64,000 nucleotides of DNA, from positions 100,787 to 164,786 of the forward strand of contig NZ_QOCF01000006.1 of NCBI RefSeq assembly GCF_003318255.1, given 5' to 3'. The stretch's first letter is position 1; each line of letters opens with the position of its first letter. The notes under the pieces are model-generated. The model had not been told where the DNA came from. It worked only from the letters and a program-made list of their open reading frames with translations, and did not search any database. The translations under genes and the position numbers were made by a program. Of the stretch, positions 35,775 to 44,311 are shown piece after piece. The stretch is from Ruegeria sp. A3M17 (GTDB lineage: Bacteria > Pseudomonadota > Alphaproteobacteria > Rhodobacterales > Rhodobacteraceae).

Positions 35775-36495
35775 CGGCTTCGATCCCCAGATAGATTTCT
35801 TTGACTTCAGTGCTTTCCATGATTGTTTGCGGCTCGCCCTCGGCGATCTTTTTGCCGAAATCGATGACGATCAGGCGGTCCACAACAGCCAGCAGGGCGT
35901 GCACGACGTGTTCGATCCAGATGATGGTGACGCCGGAGGCATGAATGTCCTTGATGGTTTGAACCAGTGATTTGCACTCGGCTTCGGTCAGACCACCGGC
36001 GATTTCGTCCAGCAGCAGCAATCTTGGCTTGGAGCAAAGCGCGCGCGTCAGTTCCAGGCGTTTTCGCTCCAGCAATGTCAGGCTACCTGCAACAGTGTTT
36101 GCCTTTGGCAGCAGCTCCGTTTGATCCAGTACTTCCAGACAAAACCGTTCAGCTTGGTGCCCACGCAGCCCAGCCGATTGCGTGGCAGCGATCATGGCGT
36201 TTTCGAAAACGGTCATGCCCGAAAACGGCTGCGGGACCTGAAAGGAACGTGCGATCCCTGCATGGCTGCGTTTTGCTGCGCTCCATTTGGTGACGTTATG
36301 ACCATCAAAGTCGATACGTCCGGAATTCGGTTTCAGCGTCCCTGTAATCAGGTTGAACATCGAAGTTTTACCGGCGCCATTGGGGCCAATCACCCCAAGC
36401 GCCTCACCTTGTTGGACCTGATAGTTCAGCGCATCGGCGACAGTGACTGCGCCAAATGCCTTGCTCAAGTCTTGGAGATTCAGGATTGTTGTCAT
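35767..36495 (-). CDS. Branched-chain amino acid-type ABC transporter ATP-binding protein (LivG-like)
   Basis: A 242-residue ATPase with Walker A GPNGAGKTS, a signature region reading GSLTLLERKRLELTRAL (typical for LivG, where the LSGGQ motif is relaxed) and Walker B LLLDEIAGGL. The ATG at 36495, with GAGAGAAG just upstream, is preferred over the frame start at 36642, which overlaps the binding-protein gene. Acts with the LivF-like partner. Confidence 0.9.
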   Translation of the reverse strand: MTTILNLQDLSKAFGAVTVADALNYQVQQGEALGVIGPNGAGKTSMFNLITGTLKPNSGRIDFDGHNVTKWSAAKRSHAGIARSFQVPQPFSGMTVFENAMIAATQSAGLRGHQAERFCLEVLDQTELLPKANTVAGSLTLLERKRLELTRALCSKPRLLLLDEIAGGLTEAECKSLVQTIKDIHASGVTIIWIEHVVHALLAVVDRLIVIDFGKKIAEGEPQTIMESTEVKEIYLGIEADA

Positions 36496-36513
36496 GCTTC
36501 TCTCGGATGGAGG

Positions 36514-36539
36514 GTTCGGTGCCAAGATCGGCACCGAAC
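36514..36539 (-). promoter_or_regulatory. Intra-operon hairpin after the binding-protein gene
   Basis: GTTCGGTGCC (36514-36523) and GGCACCGAAC (36530-36539) form a perfect 10-base stem with a 6-base loop in the 50-base gap between the binding-protein stop and the LivG-like start. No T run follows on the coding strand. Probably a message-stabilising or attenuating structure. Confidence 0.75.
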
Positions 36540-36545
36540 AATTCG

Positions 36546-37826
36546 TCAGCCCAGCAGCTTCATGTCTGCCGTCACCGGAACCTCGGGTGCGGTGCTGTTT
36601 GCAACGATCTGCAACTCGAACCCGTCTCCAGACTTCTGCCACTGACCACCGACCAGCGGTGTTTTGGTGACATTGTTGATCGGCCCATCACCCCAGTTTA
36701 CTGGCCCGACGATTGTGTTCAGGTTGGTGGATGTGATTGCCGAGATGATCGAAGACGGGTCTTCCAGATCATCCGCCCGTTTGATGACATCCGCGACGAC
36801 CTCAAACAGAGCGTGTTTGAAACCAAGCGGTTGTGTCCATGGGCGCCCCGACTCCGCCGTGTAACCTTCGGCCAGTTCTTTCGAGGAAATTCCGATCAGC
36901 GAAGACGAGAACGGGTGATGTGGTGACCACCAGACCTCGGTCGACAATCCATCGCCACGATCGCCGAGCGATTCAATGACAGACGGGAACAACAGTGCCT
37001 TGCCGATCGTGACGACCTTGGGGTTGAACCCTTGCTGTGCGGCCTGGCTCCAGAACGTCGCGAAATCCGGCGGGATCATGTTACCGGTAACGATTTCACA
37101 TCCAGCCGCTTTAAACGCTGCAATCTGGTTTGAGAAGTCATCGGACAGCGGCTGATAACGGCCGGAATCGGTGAGCGTGTATCCGGCGGCGGCAAGCGGT
37201 TTGGGCAGACCCAGTTCCGCATCACCCCAGGCATTGCCGTCGGCATCATTGGGGAAAAGACCGCCCACAGTCTTGGCCACGCCTGTTTTGTCCCACATGT
37301 CGAGGAAGGCGGCGATAACGTCTTCAAGACCCCAGAAGAAGTGATAGGTGGTCTCAAACCCTTCGCCCGGAACACCGTTGCGGCCAAAGAAGTACGGCTG
37401 CCATGGGCAGTCGGTTGTGATGCAGGGAACTTCATTAATCTCTGCCTGATCGGCGACAGGGTTCACCGTGTCCGGCGTTGAAGCCGCAACAATGATATCG
37501 ACCTCATCTCCCAGGATCAGGTCAGCGGCGACCTCTGCTGCGCGGTTTGGATTGGACTGGCTGTCTTTTGAAATGATCTCGACATTCCAGGTCTTGCCAT
37601 TGTTGTCCAACCCGGCCGAAAAGACCTGCTGGATGGCTTGCAGCACATATTCGTCGGCCTCGGCAAAACCGGCCAGTGGTCCGGTGCGCGGGCTGACATT
37701 ACCGATCCGCAGCGTCGGGTTCGCAGCATAGGCCCGCGTCGCCCGGAGTATTGCCGGAGCAGCAATTGCCGCTGTGGCACCGGCTATGAAACCACGCCTT
37801 GTGGCTGTTTTGAAAGTCCTTGTCAT
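36546..37826 (-). CDS. ABC transporter substrate-binding protein (HAAT family), Tat-type signal
   Basis: A 426-residue periplasmic protein. TRRGFIAGATAAIAAPAIL at residues 9-27 is a good Tat signal. The mature part LRIGNVSPRTGPLAGFAEAD is the type-I Leu/Ile/Val-binding fold, with several conserved aromatic residues (CPWQPYFFGRN, FETTYHFFWG) that recall binding proteins for amides or aromatic/carboxylic compounds. It is followed by the hairpin and the four transporter subunit genes and preceded by dehydrogenase genes in the same operon. Confidence 0.9.
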   Translation of the reverse strand: MTRTFKTATRRGFIAGATAAIAAPAILRATRAYAANPTLRIGNVSPRTGPLAGFAEADEYVLQAIQQVFSAGLDNNGKTWNVEIISKDSQSNPNRAAEVAADLILGDEVDIIVAASTPDTVNPVADQAEINEVPCITTDCPWQPYFFGRNGVPGEGFETTYHFFWGLEDVIAAFLDMWDKTGVAKTVGGLFPNDADGNAWGDAELGLPKPLAAAGYTLTDSGRYQPLSDDFSNQIAAFKAAGCEIVTGNMIPPDFATFWSQAAQQGFNPKVVTIGKALLFPSVIESLGDRGDGLSTEVWWSPHHPFSSSLIGISSKELAEGYTAESGRPWTQPLGFKHALFEVVADVIKRADDLEDPSSIISAITSTNLNTIVGPVNWGDGPINNVTKTPLVGGQWQKSGDGFELQIVANSTAPEVPVTADMKLLG

Positions 37827-37869
37827 TGCGTCCTCCCTTCACCGGCCTCCCGCCAGTGTTTGATTGATC

Positions 37870-38796
37870 TTACAAAGTCTTCTCGAGGTTCTTCAGATGC
37901 GTTGCGACACGCTGGCGAACTTCTTCTGCCTCGCCTTCGGCCCACTTTCTGAACCCTTCTCCGGATTTCATGCCCAGCTTGCCCGCATCGACAAGCGACT
38001 TGAGATAGGATGAAGGCCCTTTATGCGCTTCAAGATCGTGCAGCACGTTTTCGTGGATATCGAGCGTCAGATCGGTGCCAACCAGATCGGCGTTTTCCAA
38101 CGGCCCAAGCACCGCCAATCGCCGCCCAAAGCTGGACTTGATCACAGTATCAACCGCCTCTGCGTTGCAGATACCGTTTTCCACCAGGCTGACCGCTTCA
38201 CGCCATAAGGCGTGCTGAAGCCGGTTTCCAATAAAGCCGGGCACATCCTTTTCGACTATCACCGGAGTTTTTCCGGCATCCTTCAATAGATCGTACATCG
38301 TCTGCGCAGTCTCTGGGTCTGTCCACTCAGTCTTGATGACCTCGACCAATGGGATCATATGCGGCGGGTTCCACCAATGCGTTCCGATGGCCCGGTTTTT
38401 CAGCCGCAAACCAGACATGATCTGAGTGATCGGCATGACCGAAGTATTGGACGCGAGAATGCAGGTTTCCGGTGCATGCGCATCGATTTCTGCAAATATC
38501 GCTTGCTTAAGTTCCAGTTTTTCCGGCGCGGCTTCGAATACAGCGTCGGCTTTTTGAACCGCGCTTTCCGTTGTCGCAAAGATCTCAATCATCTTGAGGG
38601 TCCTTGTGATTTTATCCTCGTCATCCCCCATCGCCGCCATGCTGGCGCGAATGCGCTCTGACACCGTGTCCCGGGCTTCTTTCACCGGATCCGCGATAGC
38701 GACGTATTGACCGGCCTTCGCTAAAGTCAGGGCAATGCCATGGCCCATAAGACCTGCGCCAATCACTGCCATCTGCTGCTTCTTACGCACCATCAT
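37870..38796 (-). CDS. 3-hydroxyacyl-CoA dehydrogenase family protein
   Basis: A 308-residue dehydrogenase with the NAD-binding GAGLMGHGIA near residues 13-22, the conserved ASNTSVMPI (Ser/Asn near the active site), a HWWNPPHMIPLVE segment holding the catalytic His, and the C-terminal domain FIGNRLQHALWREA. Related enzymes oxidise 3-hydroxy acids or their CoA esters, including L-carnitine dehydrogenase. With BKACE in the same operon it could supply the beta-keto acid. Stop of the upstream SDR gene and this start are adjacent. Confidence 0.88.
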   Translation of the reverse strand: MMVRKKQQMAVIGAGLMGHGIALTLAKAGQYVAIADPVKEARDTVSERIRASMAAMGDDEDKITRTLKMIEIFATTESAVQKADAVFEAAPEKLELKQAIFAEIDAHAPETCILASNTSVMPITQIMSGLRLKNRAIGTHWWNPPHMIPLVEVIKTEWTDPETAQTMYDLLKDAGKTPVIVEKDVPGFIGNRLQHALWREAVSLVENGICNAEAVDTVIKSSFGRRLAVLGPLENADLVGTDLTLDIHENVLHDLEAHKGPSSYLKSLVDAGKLGMKSGEGFRKWAEGEAEEVRQRVATHLKNLEKTL

Positions 38797-39582
38797 TTAA
38801 CCCGCCGTATATCCACCGTCGGCATGAAGGATATGCCCGGTGTAAAAATCGGATGCCCTCGACGCGAGAAACAGCAGAGGACCAGCAAGGTCTTCTGGCT
38901 CACCCAGTCGCCCCTTTGGAACACGGGTAAGGAAGCCATCGCGCACCGCTTTCGCCTCGTCGGTGTCTTCGAACATCCAAGCTGTCAAAGGAGACCTGAA
39001 CACTGTCGGAGCGATCGCGTTGACAGTAATTCCAGTCGGCCCAAGCTCACACCCCAAGGCTTTGGTGATCCCGTTTACTGCAGCCTTTGATGCGCAATAC
39101 GCAGTATAGCCAGCCGGGTGGCCAAGGATACTACGAGCGGAACTGACGAAGATGATCTTGCCATATTCGCTGACCTTCATCTGTTTCGCCGCCGAACGCG
39201 CGAGCAACCAGCTTTGATTGACGTTGGCATCCATCACCGCATCAAAGGTTTCGGGAGCCATTTCGTTGATTGGAGCGACTTTGTTCATGCCAGACGCGAC
39301 GACGAGAATGTCCAGCTTGCCAAAACTGTTGACCGCTTCATCGACCAACGCGTCGCATGACGCCTCATCGTTTGGGCGTGTGTTCACTGTTACAACAGCA
39401 GCTCCGAGCTCCTCGCACTCTTTGGCAATCTCATCGAGCGCTTGTTGGTTGCCGGCTGCCAAAACCAAGTTGCAACTAGCCCCAGCCAGAACACGTGCAG
39501 CCACCATGCCAAAAGCCCCAGAAGCCCCCGTGATCAGTGCGACATTGTCCTTAACATCAAACATCTTGAGTGGATTAGACAT
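38797..39582 (-). CDS. SDR family oxidoreductase
   Basis: A 261-residue classical SDR: TGASGAFGMVAARVLAGA is the cofactor loop, VVASGMN replaces the NNAG strand, SSARSILG carries the catalytic Ser and YTAYCASK the Tyr/Lys. The C-terminus FYTGHILHADGGYTAG is typical. It directly abuts the 3-hydroxyacyl-CoA-dehydrogenase-like gene and probably acts one step earlier on the same substrate; this order is inferred. Confidence 0.88.
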   Translation of the reverse strand: MSNPLKMFDVKDNVALITGASGAFGMVAARVLAGASCNLVLAAGNQQALDEIAKECEELGAAVVTVNTRPNDEASCDALVDEAVNSFGKLDILVVASGMNKVAPINEMAPETFDAVMDANVNQSWLLARSAAKQMKVSEYGKIIFVSSARSILGHPAGYTAYCASKAAVNGITKALGCELGPTGITVNAIAPTVFRSPLTAWMFEDTDEAKAVRDGFLTRVPKGRLGEPEDLAGPLLFLASRASDFYTGHILHADGGYTAG

Positions 39583-39593
39583 ACTATTCGTCC

Positions 39594-39938
39594 TCAGCTT
39601 TCTGGCGGGTACGGAATGACGACAAGCATCTTGCAGGTGTGGTTCGAACGGTTTTCAATTTTGCGCACTTCGCCAGGCGCAACCGTGCAGCTGTCCATGG
39701 GTCCCAAAGTGGTTTCCATTCCATCAATGATGACGGTCATTTCGCCATCCAAAATCACGTAGACCTTCTCGAACGGCGTAGAGTCCGGTCCCGCACCTCC
39801 ACCAGGCAGGAACTGACTGAAGCCGATCCATTGATTTGTCGGCCCGCCTTCCTCGAACCCCTGCAACCGAAGCCCGTGACATCCGAAGTGGTTCGGTGCT
39901 TTGTAGGGTTGGGCGTCTTTAAACCGCTTTAGATGCAT
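39594..39938 (-). CDS. Cupin-domain protein
   Basis: A 114-residue single cupin barrel: FLPGGGAGPDSTPFEKVYVILDGEMTVII is motif 1 (with Asp/Glu in place of the usual His pair) and SCTVAPGEVRKIENRSNHTCKMLVV is motif 2 (late His). Metal binding may therefore be altered. It is 11 bases from the SDR start and may act as an isomerase, dioxygenase or ligand-binding protein in the same route. Confidence 0.8.
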   Translation of the reverse strand: MHLKRFKDAQPYKAPNHFGCHGLRLQGFEEGGPTNQWIGFSQFLPGGGAGPDSTPFEKVYVILDGEMTVIIDGMETTLGPMDSCTVAPGEVRKIENRSNHTCKMLVVIPYPPES

Positions 39939-40004
39939 GTTCGTCCCCGCTCAGGATTATTGTATTGGTGGCCGCCGGCGAACCGGCGACCGGTCCGTGA
40001 GTGT

Positions 40005-40841
40005 TCAGAATTCTTCACCAGCTTCGATGCGGTAGGACTGGTTCTTGTCGATCATCGCTACCAGACGGATGATGCAGCCATCACCACGGTCCCAGTTCCA
40101 AGGGAAGAATGCGAAGGTGCATCGCTTGCCGGTCACCGCATCAAGGTCACCGCCAACATTTTCAATTCCAAGAATACCTCTGGAGAACAGCATATTGTGC
40201 ACCGGTTCCCACTCAGGGAAGTCAACTTCCCAAGGAGTTCCACCTGACCACTCAAGATATTCCTTCTCAAGATGCGGCATGATCGGACCGTTTCGTTGCG
40301 GGCCAATTGCTGTTGCCAGCGGGTGGTCGTTTGCCTGGGTGTCATGCCCGACAACTTTCACACCTTTTTCGATCATCCACTCGGCGGCTGAAGGAACAAG
40401 ACCCGGGCAGTAAGCGAAATAGTCACCATCTTCGTACTTCTTGTGCCAACCGGTATTGATGATCAGAACGTCGCCCTTGCGGATCGCGTGCCCGCAAGCC
40501 TTTTCCAGATCATCGCCTGTGATTTGCTCCCACTTTTTCTTGGGGACAGAAACCACCAGGCCCGAACCGAAGAAATGCGGCAGCGGTACCTCGTCGATGA
40601 ACGGCGTTCCCTGAACGACATGCGCAGGTGCATCGATATGCGTGGTCACGTGCATGGTCGTGGTAATCGTTTGCGACAACACGCCCGACTTGGCCATGTA
40701 GTGTTTGCGGTCGATCTGGACGTCTTTGAAATAGGGCCAGTTAGGGCATTGAAACCCGTATCTGTGACTCAGGTTGTAGAACTCCAACCCCATGTCATTG
40801 TCGGTGTCGCCCTGGAACTCGATGCCGCGGATTTCAACCAT
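40005..40841 (-). CDS. Cyclase family (kynurenine formamidase/isatin hydrolase-like) protein
   Basis: A 278-residue metal-dependent hydrolase with the family motif HVTTHIDAPAHV (the HxxTHxDAPxH metal site) near residues 64-75, and later GHDTQANDHP and a C-terminal CTFAFFPWNWDRGDG region. Members open rings or amide bonds, such as N-formylkynurenine or isatin, using Zn or Mn. The ATG at 40841 is supported by GAGGAG upstream; the longer frame to 41084 crosses the IclR promoter region. First gene of the ten-gene operon. Confidence 0.87.
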   Translation of the reverse strand: MVEIRGIEFQGDTDNDMGLEFYNLSHRYGFQCPNWPYFKDVQIDRKHYMAKSGVLSQTITTTMHVTTHIDAPAHVVQGTPFIDEVPLPHFFGSGLVVSVPKKKWEQITGDDLEKACGHAIRKGDVLIINTGWHKKYEDGDYFAYCPGLVPSAAEWMIEKGVKVVGHDTQANDHPLATAIGPQRNGPIMPHLEKEYLEWSGGTPWEVDFPEWEPVHNMLFSRGILGIENVGGDLDAVTGKRCTFAFFPWNWDRGDGCIIRLVAMIDKNQSYRIEAGEEF

Positions 40842-40936
40842 TGGGCATATCTCCTCTGTTCGCCGACGAAGCGGCGTTGGTCGATTTGAATTGAATGAGT
40901 GGCCTCCCCACCTGTCCCGTATCATGATGCATACGC

Positions 40937-40993
40937 ACCGCGATGCGGTCAACTTAAAACTCACATTACGGTTGACTTGCACCGCATAGTGGT
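40937..40993. promoter_or_regulatory. Paired candidate IclR operators with divergent promoters
   Basis: ACCGCGATGCGGT (40937-40949) is a perfect 5+3+5 palindrome, and ACCGCATAGTGGT (40981-40993) is a near match; centres are 44 bases apart. On the plus strand TTGACT (40972-40977) precedes the second site. On the minus strand TTGACC (40951-40946) overlaps the first, with CATCAT 17 bases on as a -10. Each operator thus touches one promoter. Confidence 0.65.
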
Positions 40994-41055
40994 ACAGCGT
41001 GCCAGTGGGCCTGACATCCGCAGCGGCAAAACCAAGAAACGAAGAGGAGGTGTAA

Positions 41056-41802
41056 ATGCCTGATAAAAATGACAAAGGTGGCATTCAGGTCATTTCGAGA
41101 GCAGCTTCGATTCTGCGTGTTCTGAAGGAAAGCCAGTCCGGGATGAGCCTGGGGAAAATTGCCGAACGCGTTGACCTGCCCCGCTCTACGGTACAGAGAA
41201 TCACAAGTGCCCTTGCGGAAGAGAAGTTTGTTATTTCCGATGCGAATGGAGGCGGACTGCGGCTCGGCCCCGAACTGAACGCCCTTGCGGGGGCGGCCCA
41301 ATACAGCATTGTCGAGCACTGCCGGCTTCTTTTAACTGAACTGACGCAAAAGACCGGAGAAACAACTGACCTCGCAGTTATGCGCGGTATCGGTATGGTT
41401 TTTCTGGATCAGGTTCCTGGCGTGTACCGTTTGACGACGGTCTCGCAAGTGGGCGAGGTTTTTCCTTTGACCACCACGGCGAATGGCAAAGCATGTCTTG
41501 CCCAACTCAGTAAAGAAGATGCGATCAAGCTAATTCGAAACGAATGGGACCGGAACGGAATCCAGAGGAACTTAGATGAGTTCTTGTCCGAACTGGCCGT
41601 GATCCGAGAACAGGGTCTTGCCTATGACATGGACGAGCATTCTGCCGGTGTGTCGGCAATAGGATTTTCCTTCGTCGATTGGGTTGGAGATTTGCACGCA
41701 ATCTCCATTCCGGTACCAACGACCCGATTCTCACGACAAAAAACAACTATTGAACAAGCGCTTCTTGAGACAGCCGCCAATATCCACCAAACTTTTCACT
41801 GA
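41056..41802 (+). CDS. IclR-family transcriptional regulator
   Basis: A 248-residue regulator with the N-terminal winged helix (VISRAASILRVLKESQSGMS, then RVDLPRSTVQRITSALAEE) and the C-terminal effector domain (TGETTDLAVMRGIGMVFLDQV, SAIGFSFVDWVGDLHAISIPVP). GAGGAGG precedes the ATG. It diverges from the cyclase-to-BKACE operon, and matching palindromes in the shared region are likely its binding sites. Effector probably an intermediate of that pathway. Confidence 0.92.
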   Translation: MPDKNDKGGIQVISRAASILRVLKESQSGMSLGKIAERVDLPRSTVQRITSALAEEKFVISDANGGGLRLGPELNALAGAAQYSIVEHCRLLLTELTQKTGETTDLAVMRGIGMVFLDQVPGVYRLTTVSQVGEVFPLTTTANGKACLAQLSKEDAIKLIRNEWDRNGIQRNLDEFLSELAVIREQGLAYDMDEHSAGVSAIGFSFVDWVGDLHAISIPVPTTRFSRQKTTIEQALLETAANIHQTFH

Positions 41803-41988
41803 CCTGACAAGTGAAATATGGTTTCGGTGAAGCCGTGCACCCCGCCTGACACAATCGTTCACGACAATCGGGCAAGACTCGGGAATATTTTTTCTTGGTG
41901 TGATGAAGCACAGATTCCAAGGTCTGCAATGTTCGCCATGGCCGCAAGCCAGATAGCCCCTTTCCAAGCCGTTAACACAAGCATTGTA

Positions 41989-43113
41989 TTAAGGCACTTT
42001 GGACAGTGACTCCAAAAATGCAGCTAAGTCTGCAATCTCCTGCTCAGACAAATTCAACTCCGACAGAATGGCTTCACCGTCGGCGTGCAACCTTTCCGTA
42101 TCAATTTCGCTGTAGTGCCTGATCACCGCATCCAAGTCGATCAAACTGCCGTCGTGCATGCAGGGCGCGGTTTCGGCCACGCCCCGCAGGCTTGGTGTAC
42201 GAAAGGTCCCAAAATCTGAGTGGCTCCTGCGTACACTGCGAACCACCCATGCACCTTGCTTTTCCAGATCGTCGCTCCAGTTGCCGTCCAATGTGTAAGC
42301 GTTTGAAAGCAAAAAGTTCAATCCACCGAACCGCCCGTCGTCGACCTCGGTTTCGCTCAGAAAATATGGCACACCAGAGTCATGGAACTCATTGTTGGAA
42401 AATCTCGGACCATTGTGGCACAACACACAGTTTCCACGCCCTATGAACAGCTGAAGACCTCGCTGGGCAGCTTCGGGATAGTTCGCAGCGGCTGCTAAAT
42501 CTTGGTTCTCCAATGCATCGCGAAAATCGTCAAATTGTGTCCGGCCGGTTGCCAACGTTTCCAAGTAAGCGGATAGCGTTTTGGCAGTGTTCACTAGCAC
42601 AAGTTCTGGATCTTGAATCTGGATTTCGCCAAATATAGCTTCAAAATCATCGATGTAGATACTTTCCGAGATAGCTGTTTTTAGGCTTTCTTTACTGTGC
42701 CCCATCTCTTGTTCGTCGATGATCGGATGCAAGCTGGCGGCCCACAGGCTGTCACTCTTGCCGCCCCATCCATACCAGCGGAGACCAGCGAGGTTCCGCA
42801 AAGAAGGTGTGTTTCGATCTAACAAGACTCGACCAAATGCTCGCGCATCGGACGTGGTAAATGCCTGTTCAGGGTCATGACAACTTGCGCAAGAAAATGC
42901 GCCGTCGACTGATAACACCGGATCGTTGAACAAGGCCGCTCCTAGCGCAATCGTTCTTGTATCATTTGAAACCCTGTTGCTTGGGTCCGACTGAAACGAA
43001 ATTGGCCATGGTCCGAAGGACAGCGTTTGCTGAATTTCGTCATCAGACAGCAAGACTTCAGCACGAACGGCCCCCGCTAGGACTACAAACGCCGTTGTCA
43101 CCAACACCTTCAT
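41989..43113 (-). CDS. Di-haem cytochrome c peroxidase-family protein (MauG/CcpA-like)
   Basis: A 374-residue exported protein: signal peptide (VTTAFVVLAGAVRA, cleavage near residue 18), then two haem c sites, CASCH (75-79) and CVLCH (229-233), and the late APCMHDGSLIDLDAVIRHY region typical of this family. It acts in the periplasm, either reducing peroxide or oxidising a protein or small molecule as MauG does. Its start overlaps the YtkA-like gene by four bases, so it is the last gene of the ten-gene operon. Confidence 0.9.
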   Translation of the reverse strand: MKVLVTTAFVVLAGAVRAEVLLSDDEIQQTLSFGPWPISFQSDPSNRVSNDTRTIALGAALFNDPVLSVDGAFSCASCHDPEQAFTTSDARAFGRVLLDRNTPSLRNLAGLRWYGWGGKSDSLWAASLHPIIDEQEMGHSKESLKTAISESIYIDDFEAIFGEIQIQDPELVLVNTAKTLSAYLETLATGRTQFDDFRDALENQDLAAAANYPEAAQRGLQLFIGRGNCVLCHNGPRFSNNEFHDSGVPYFLSETEVDDGRFGGLNFLLSNAYTLDGNWSDDLEKQGAWVVRSVRRSHSDFGTFRTPSLRGVAETAPCMHDGSLIDLDAVIRHYSEIDTERLHADGEAILSELNLSEQEIADLAAFLESLSKVP

Positions 43114-43487
43114 TTTAGCACGACGTCAGAAGTGTAAGATATCGATTGCCCGCCAAAGTTGGCGTCAACTCGCAGTTCCCACAGCCCCGGCATGTGAAAC
43201 AGCATGTTTTCTGCACGGAACACCCCATCGCCCAATGCGGTGATTTTGGGGGCGTAGTTTAGCCCGTGTTGGTGAGCTGGCATTATTGCATCGACGCGCA
43301 CCTCACTCACGGCAATATCATCACAGACTGTCACAAGAATAAAAAACGGTTGGGCCAATGGAATTTCGTCGACTGCCACATGCACCTTAGGTGCGTTTTG
43401 AGTTTCCGAACTCATGCGTTGCCCTGCCGTTTCACAAGCGACGGCTGCGCCCGATGATATTAAAAACCAAACAACCCAGCGGATCAT
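43110..43487 (-). CDS. YtkA-like domain exported protein
   Basis: A 125-residue protein with a signal peptide (MIRWVVWFLISSGAAVACE). The rest is one immunoglobulin-like beta sandwich of the YtkA/FixH type: VRVDAIMPAHQHGLNYAPKI and MLFHMPGLWELRVDANFGG. The His/Met-rich AHQHGLN loop may bind copper. ATG at 43487 overlaps the amidohydrolase stop (ATGA); the longer frame lies within that gene. Periplasmic; maybe a metal or electron-transfer partner of the di-haem protein. Confidence 0.75.
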   Translation of the reverse strand: MIRWVVWFLISSGAAVACETAGQRMSSETQNAPKVHVAVDEIPLAQPFFILVTVCDDIAVSEVRVDAIMPAHQHGLNYAPKITALGDGVFRAENMLFHMPGLWELRVDANFGGQSISYTSDVVLK

Positions 43488-44311
43488 TCTGGTGCCAGTA
43501 AACGTTCTGCGTTTGCATATGCGATGTTGTCTGCGATCTGGTCCGGAAGAAAAGCCAGCCATTCACGAGAAAAATCTGCATGAGGGCCTACATAGTACCA
43601 ACGCTCCGGAGCGAATGTATCCGTACCAACCATAAACCGATCCGGGTGGGCTTCGAACGCCGCCTTCCAATCTGGGTCGACACGGCCCCGCGAGACCATA
43701 TCAGAGCGAAACGCAAGATCGGCCCAAAGTCTCGGATAGGTGTCCAAAGCATCAGTTACACTGGCCGGATCGTCGAAGCCAGAGTGGGCCCACAATACCC
43801 GAGCCTTCGGCCAGGCCTCAAAAATCAGGTCAACGGCCTCTCGATCGCCGTGGTGGTGCAGAATAAGGTTCCGTTCTTTTGCCAGTGCGATCATATGCTG
43901 GATGACCGGTGTTTTGATATCATCACCATAAGCGTGAAATTCACCGATGGCTTTGTATTTGTTTTTCGCCAGATTTTCTTCCAGATAGCCGATTACGGTT
44001 TCATCGTGCATCCAGGTGTTGATCTCACCGCGGCGACGGTAAGGGCGAAGGGCCGGAACAACAATGTCCGGCGCTGCGTCCAACAGCAATTGGGTACCAT
44101 TGTCATCCGAACTGGAAACCAGTGCTTTGCGCACGCCTGCGTCCCGAAGGATTTTGGCCACTTGTTCGGGAGGAACCTGTTTGACAGCATCATGACTGTA
44201 ATGAATATGCGCATCAAAGATCGGTCGCTCTTCTGCGATGGCCGTACCGCAAAAAAACGTAACACCTAAAATTAAAGCATGTTTCAGCACCTCAACCATC
44301 CTCAATAGCAT
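43484..44311 (-). CDS. Exported amidohydrolase-family protein
   Basis: A 275-residue protein with an N-terminal signal sequence (LKHALILGVTFFCGTAIAEE) and an amidohydrolase TIM barrel: DAHIHYS metal site, GEFHAYG, LHHHGD, WAHSGFDD and GTDTF. Amidohydrolase-2 relatives decarboxylate or hydrolyse ring compounds in the cytoplasm; export of one is unusual. The ATG at 44311 directly follows the dioxygenase stop codon, and GGAG sits 5 bases upstream within that gene. An internal ATG at 44299 is also possible. Confidence 0.8.
   Translation of the reverse strand: MLLRMVEVLKHALILGVTFFCGTAIAEERPIFDAHIHYSHDAVKQVPPEQVAKILRDAGVRKALVSSSDDNGTQLLLDAAPDIVVPALRPYRRRGEINTWMHDETVIGYLEENLAKNKYKAIGEFHAYGDDIKTPVIQHMIALAKERNLILHHHGDREAVDLIFEAWPKARVLWAHSGFDDPASVTDALDTYPRLWADLAFRSDMVSRGRVDPDWKAAFEAHPDRFMVGTDTFAPERWYYVGPHADFSREWLAFLPDQIADNIAYANAERLLAPE

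Noticed and set aside
41861..41895. T run after a G/C-rich stretch beyond the IclR gene, as a terminator
   Set aside because: TTTTTT is present, but the bases before it do not pair into a stem.
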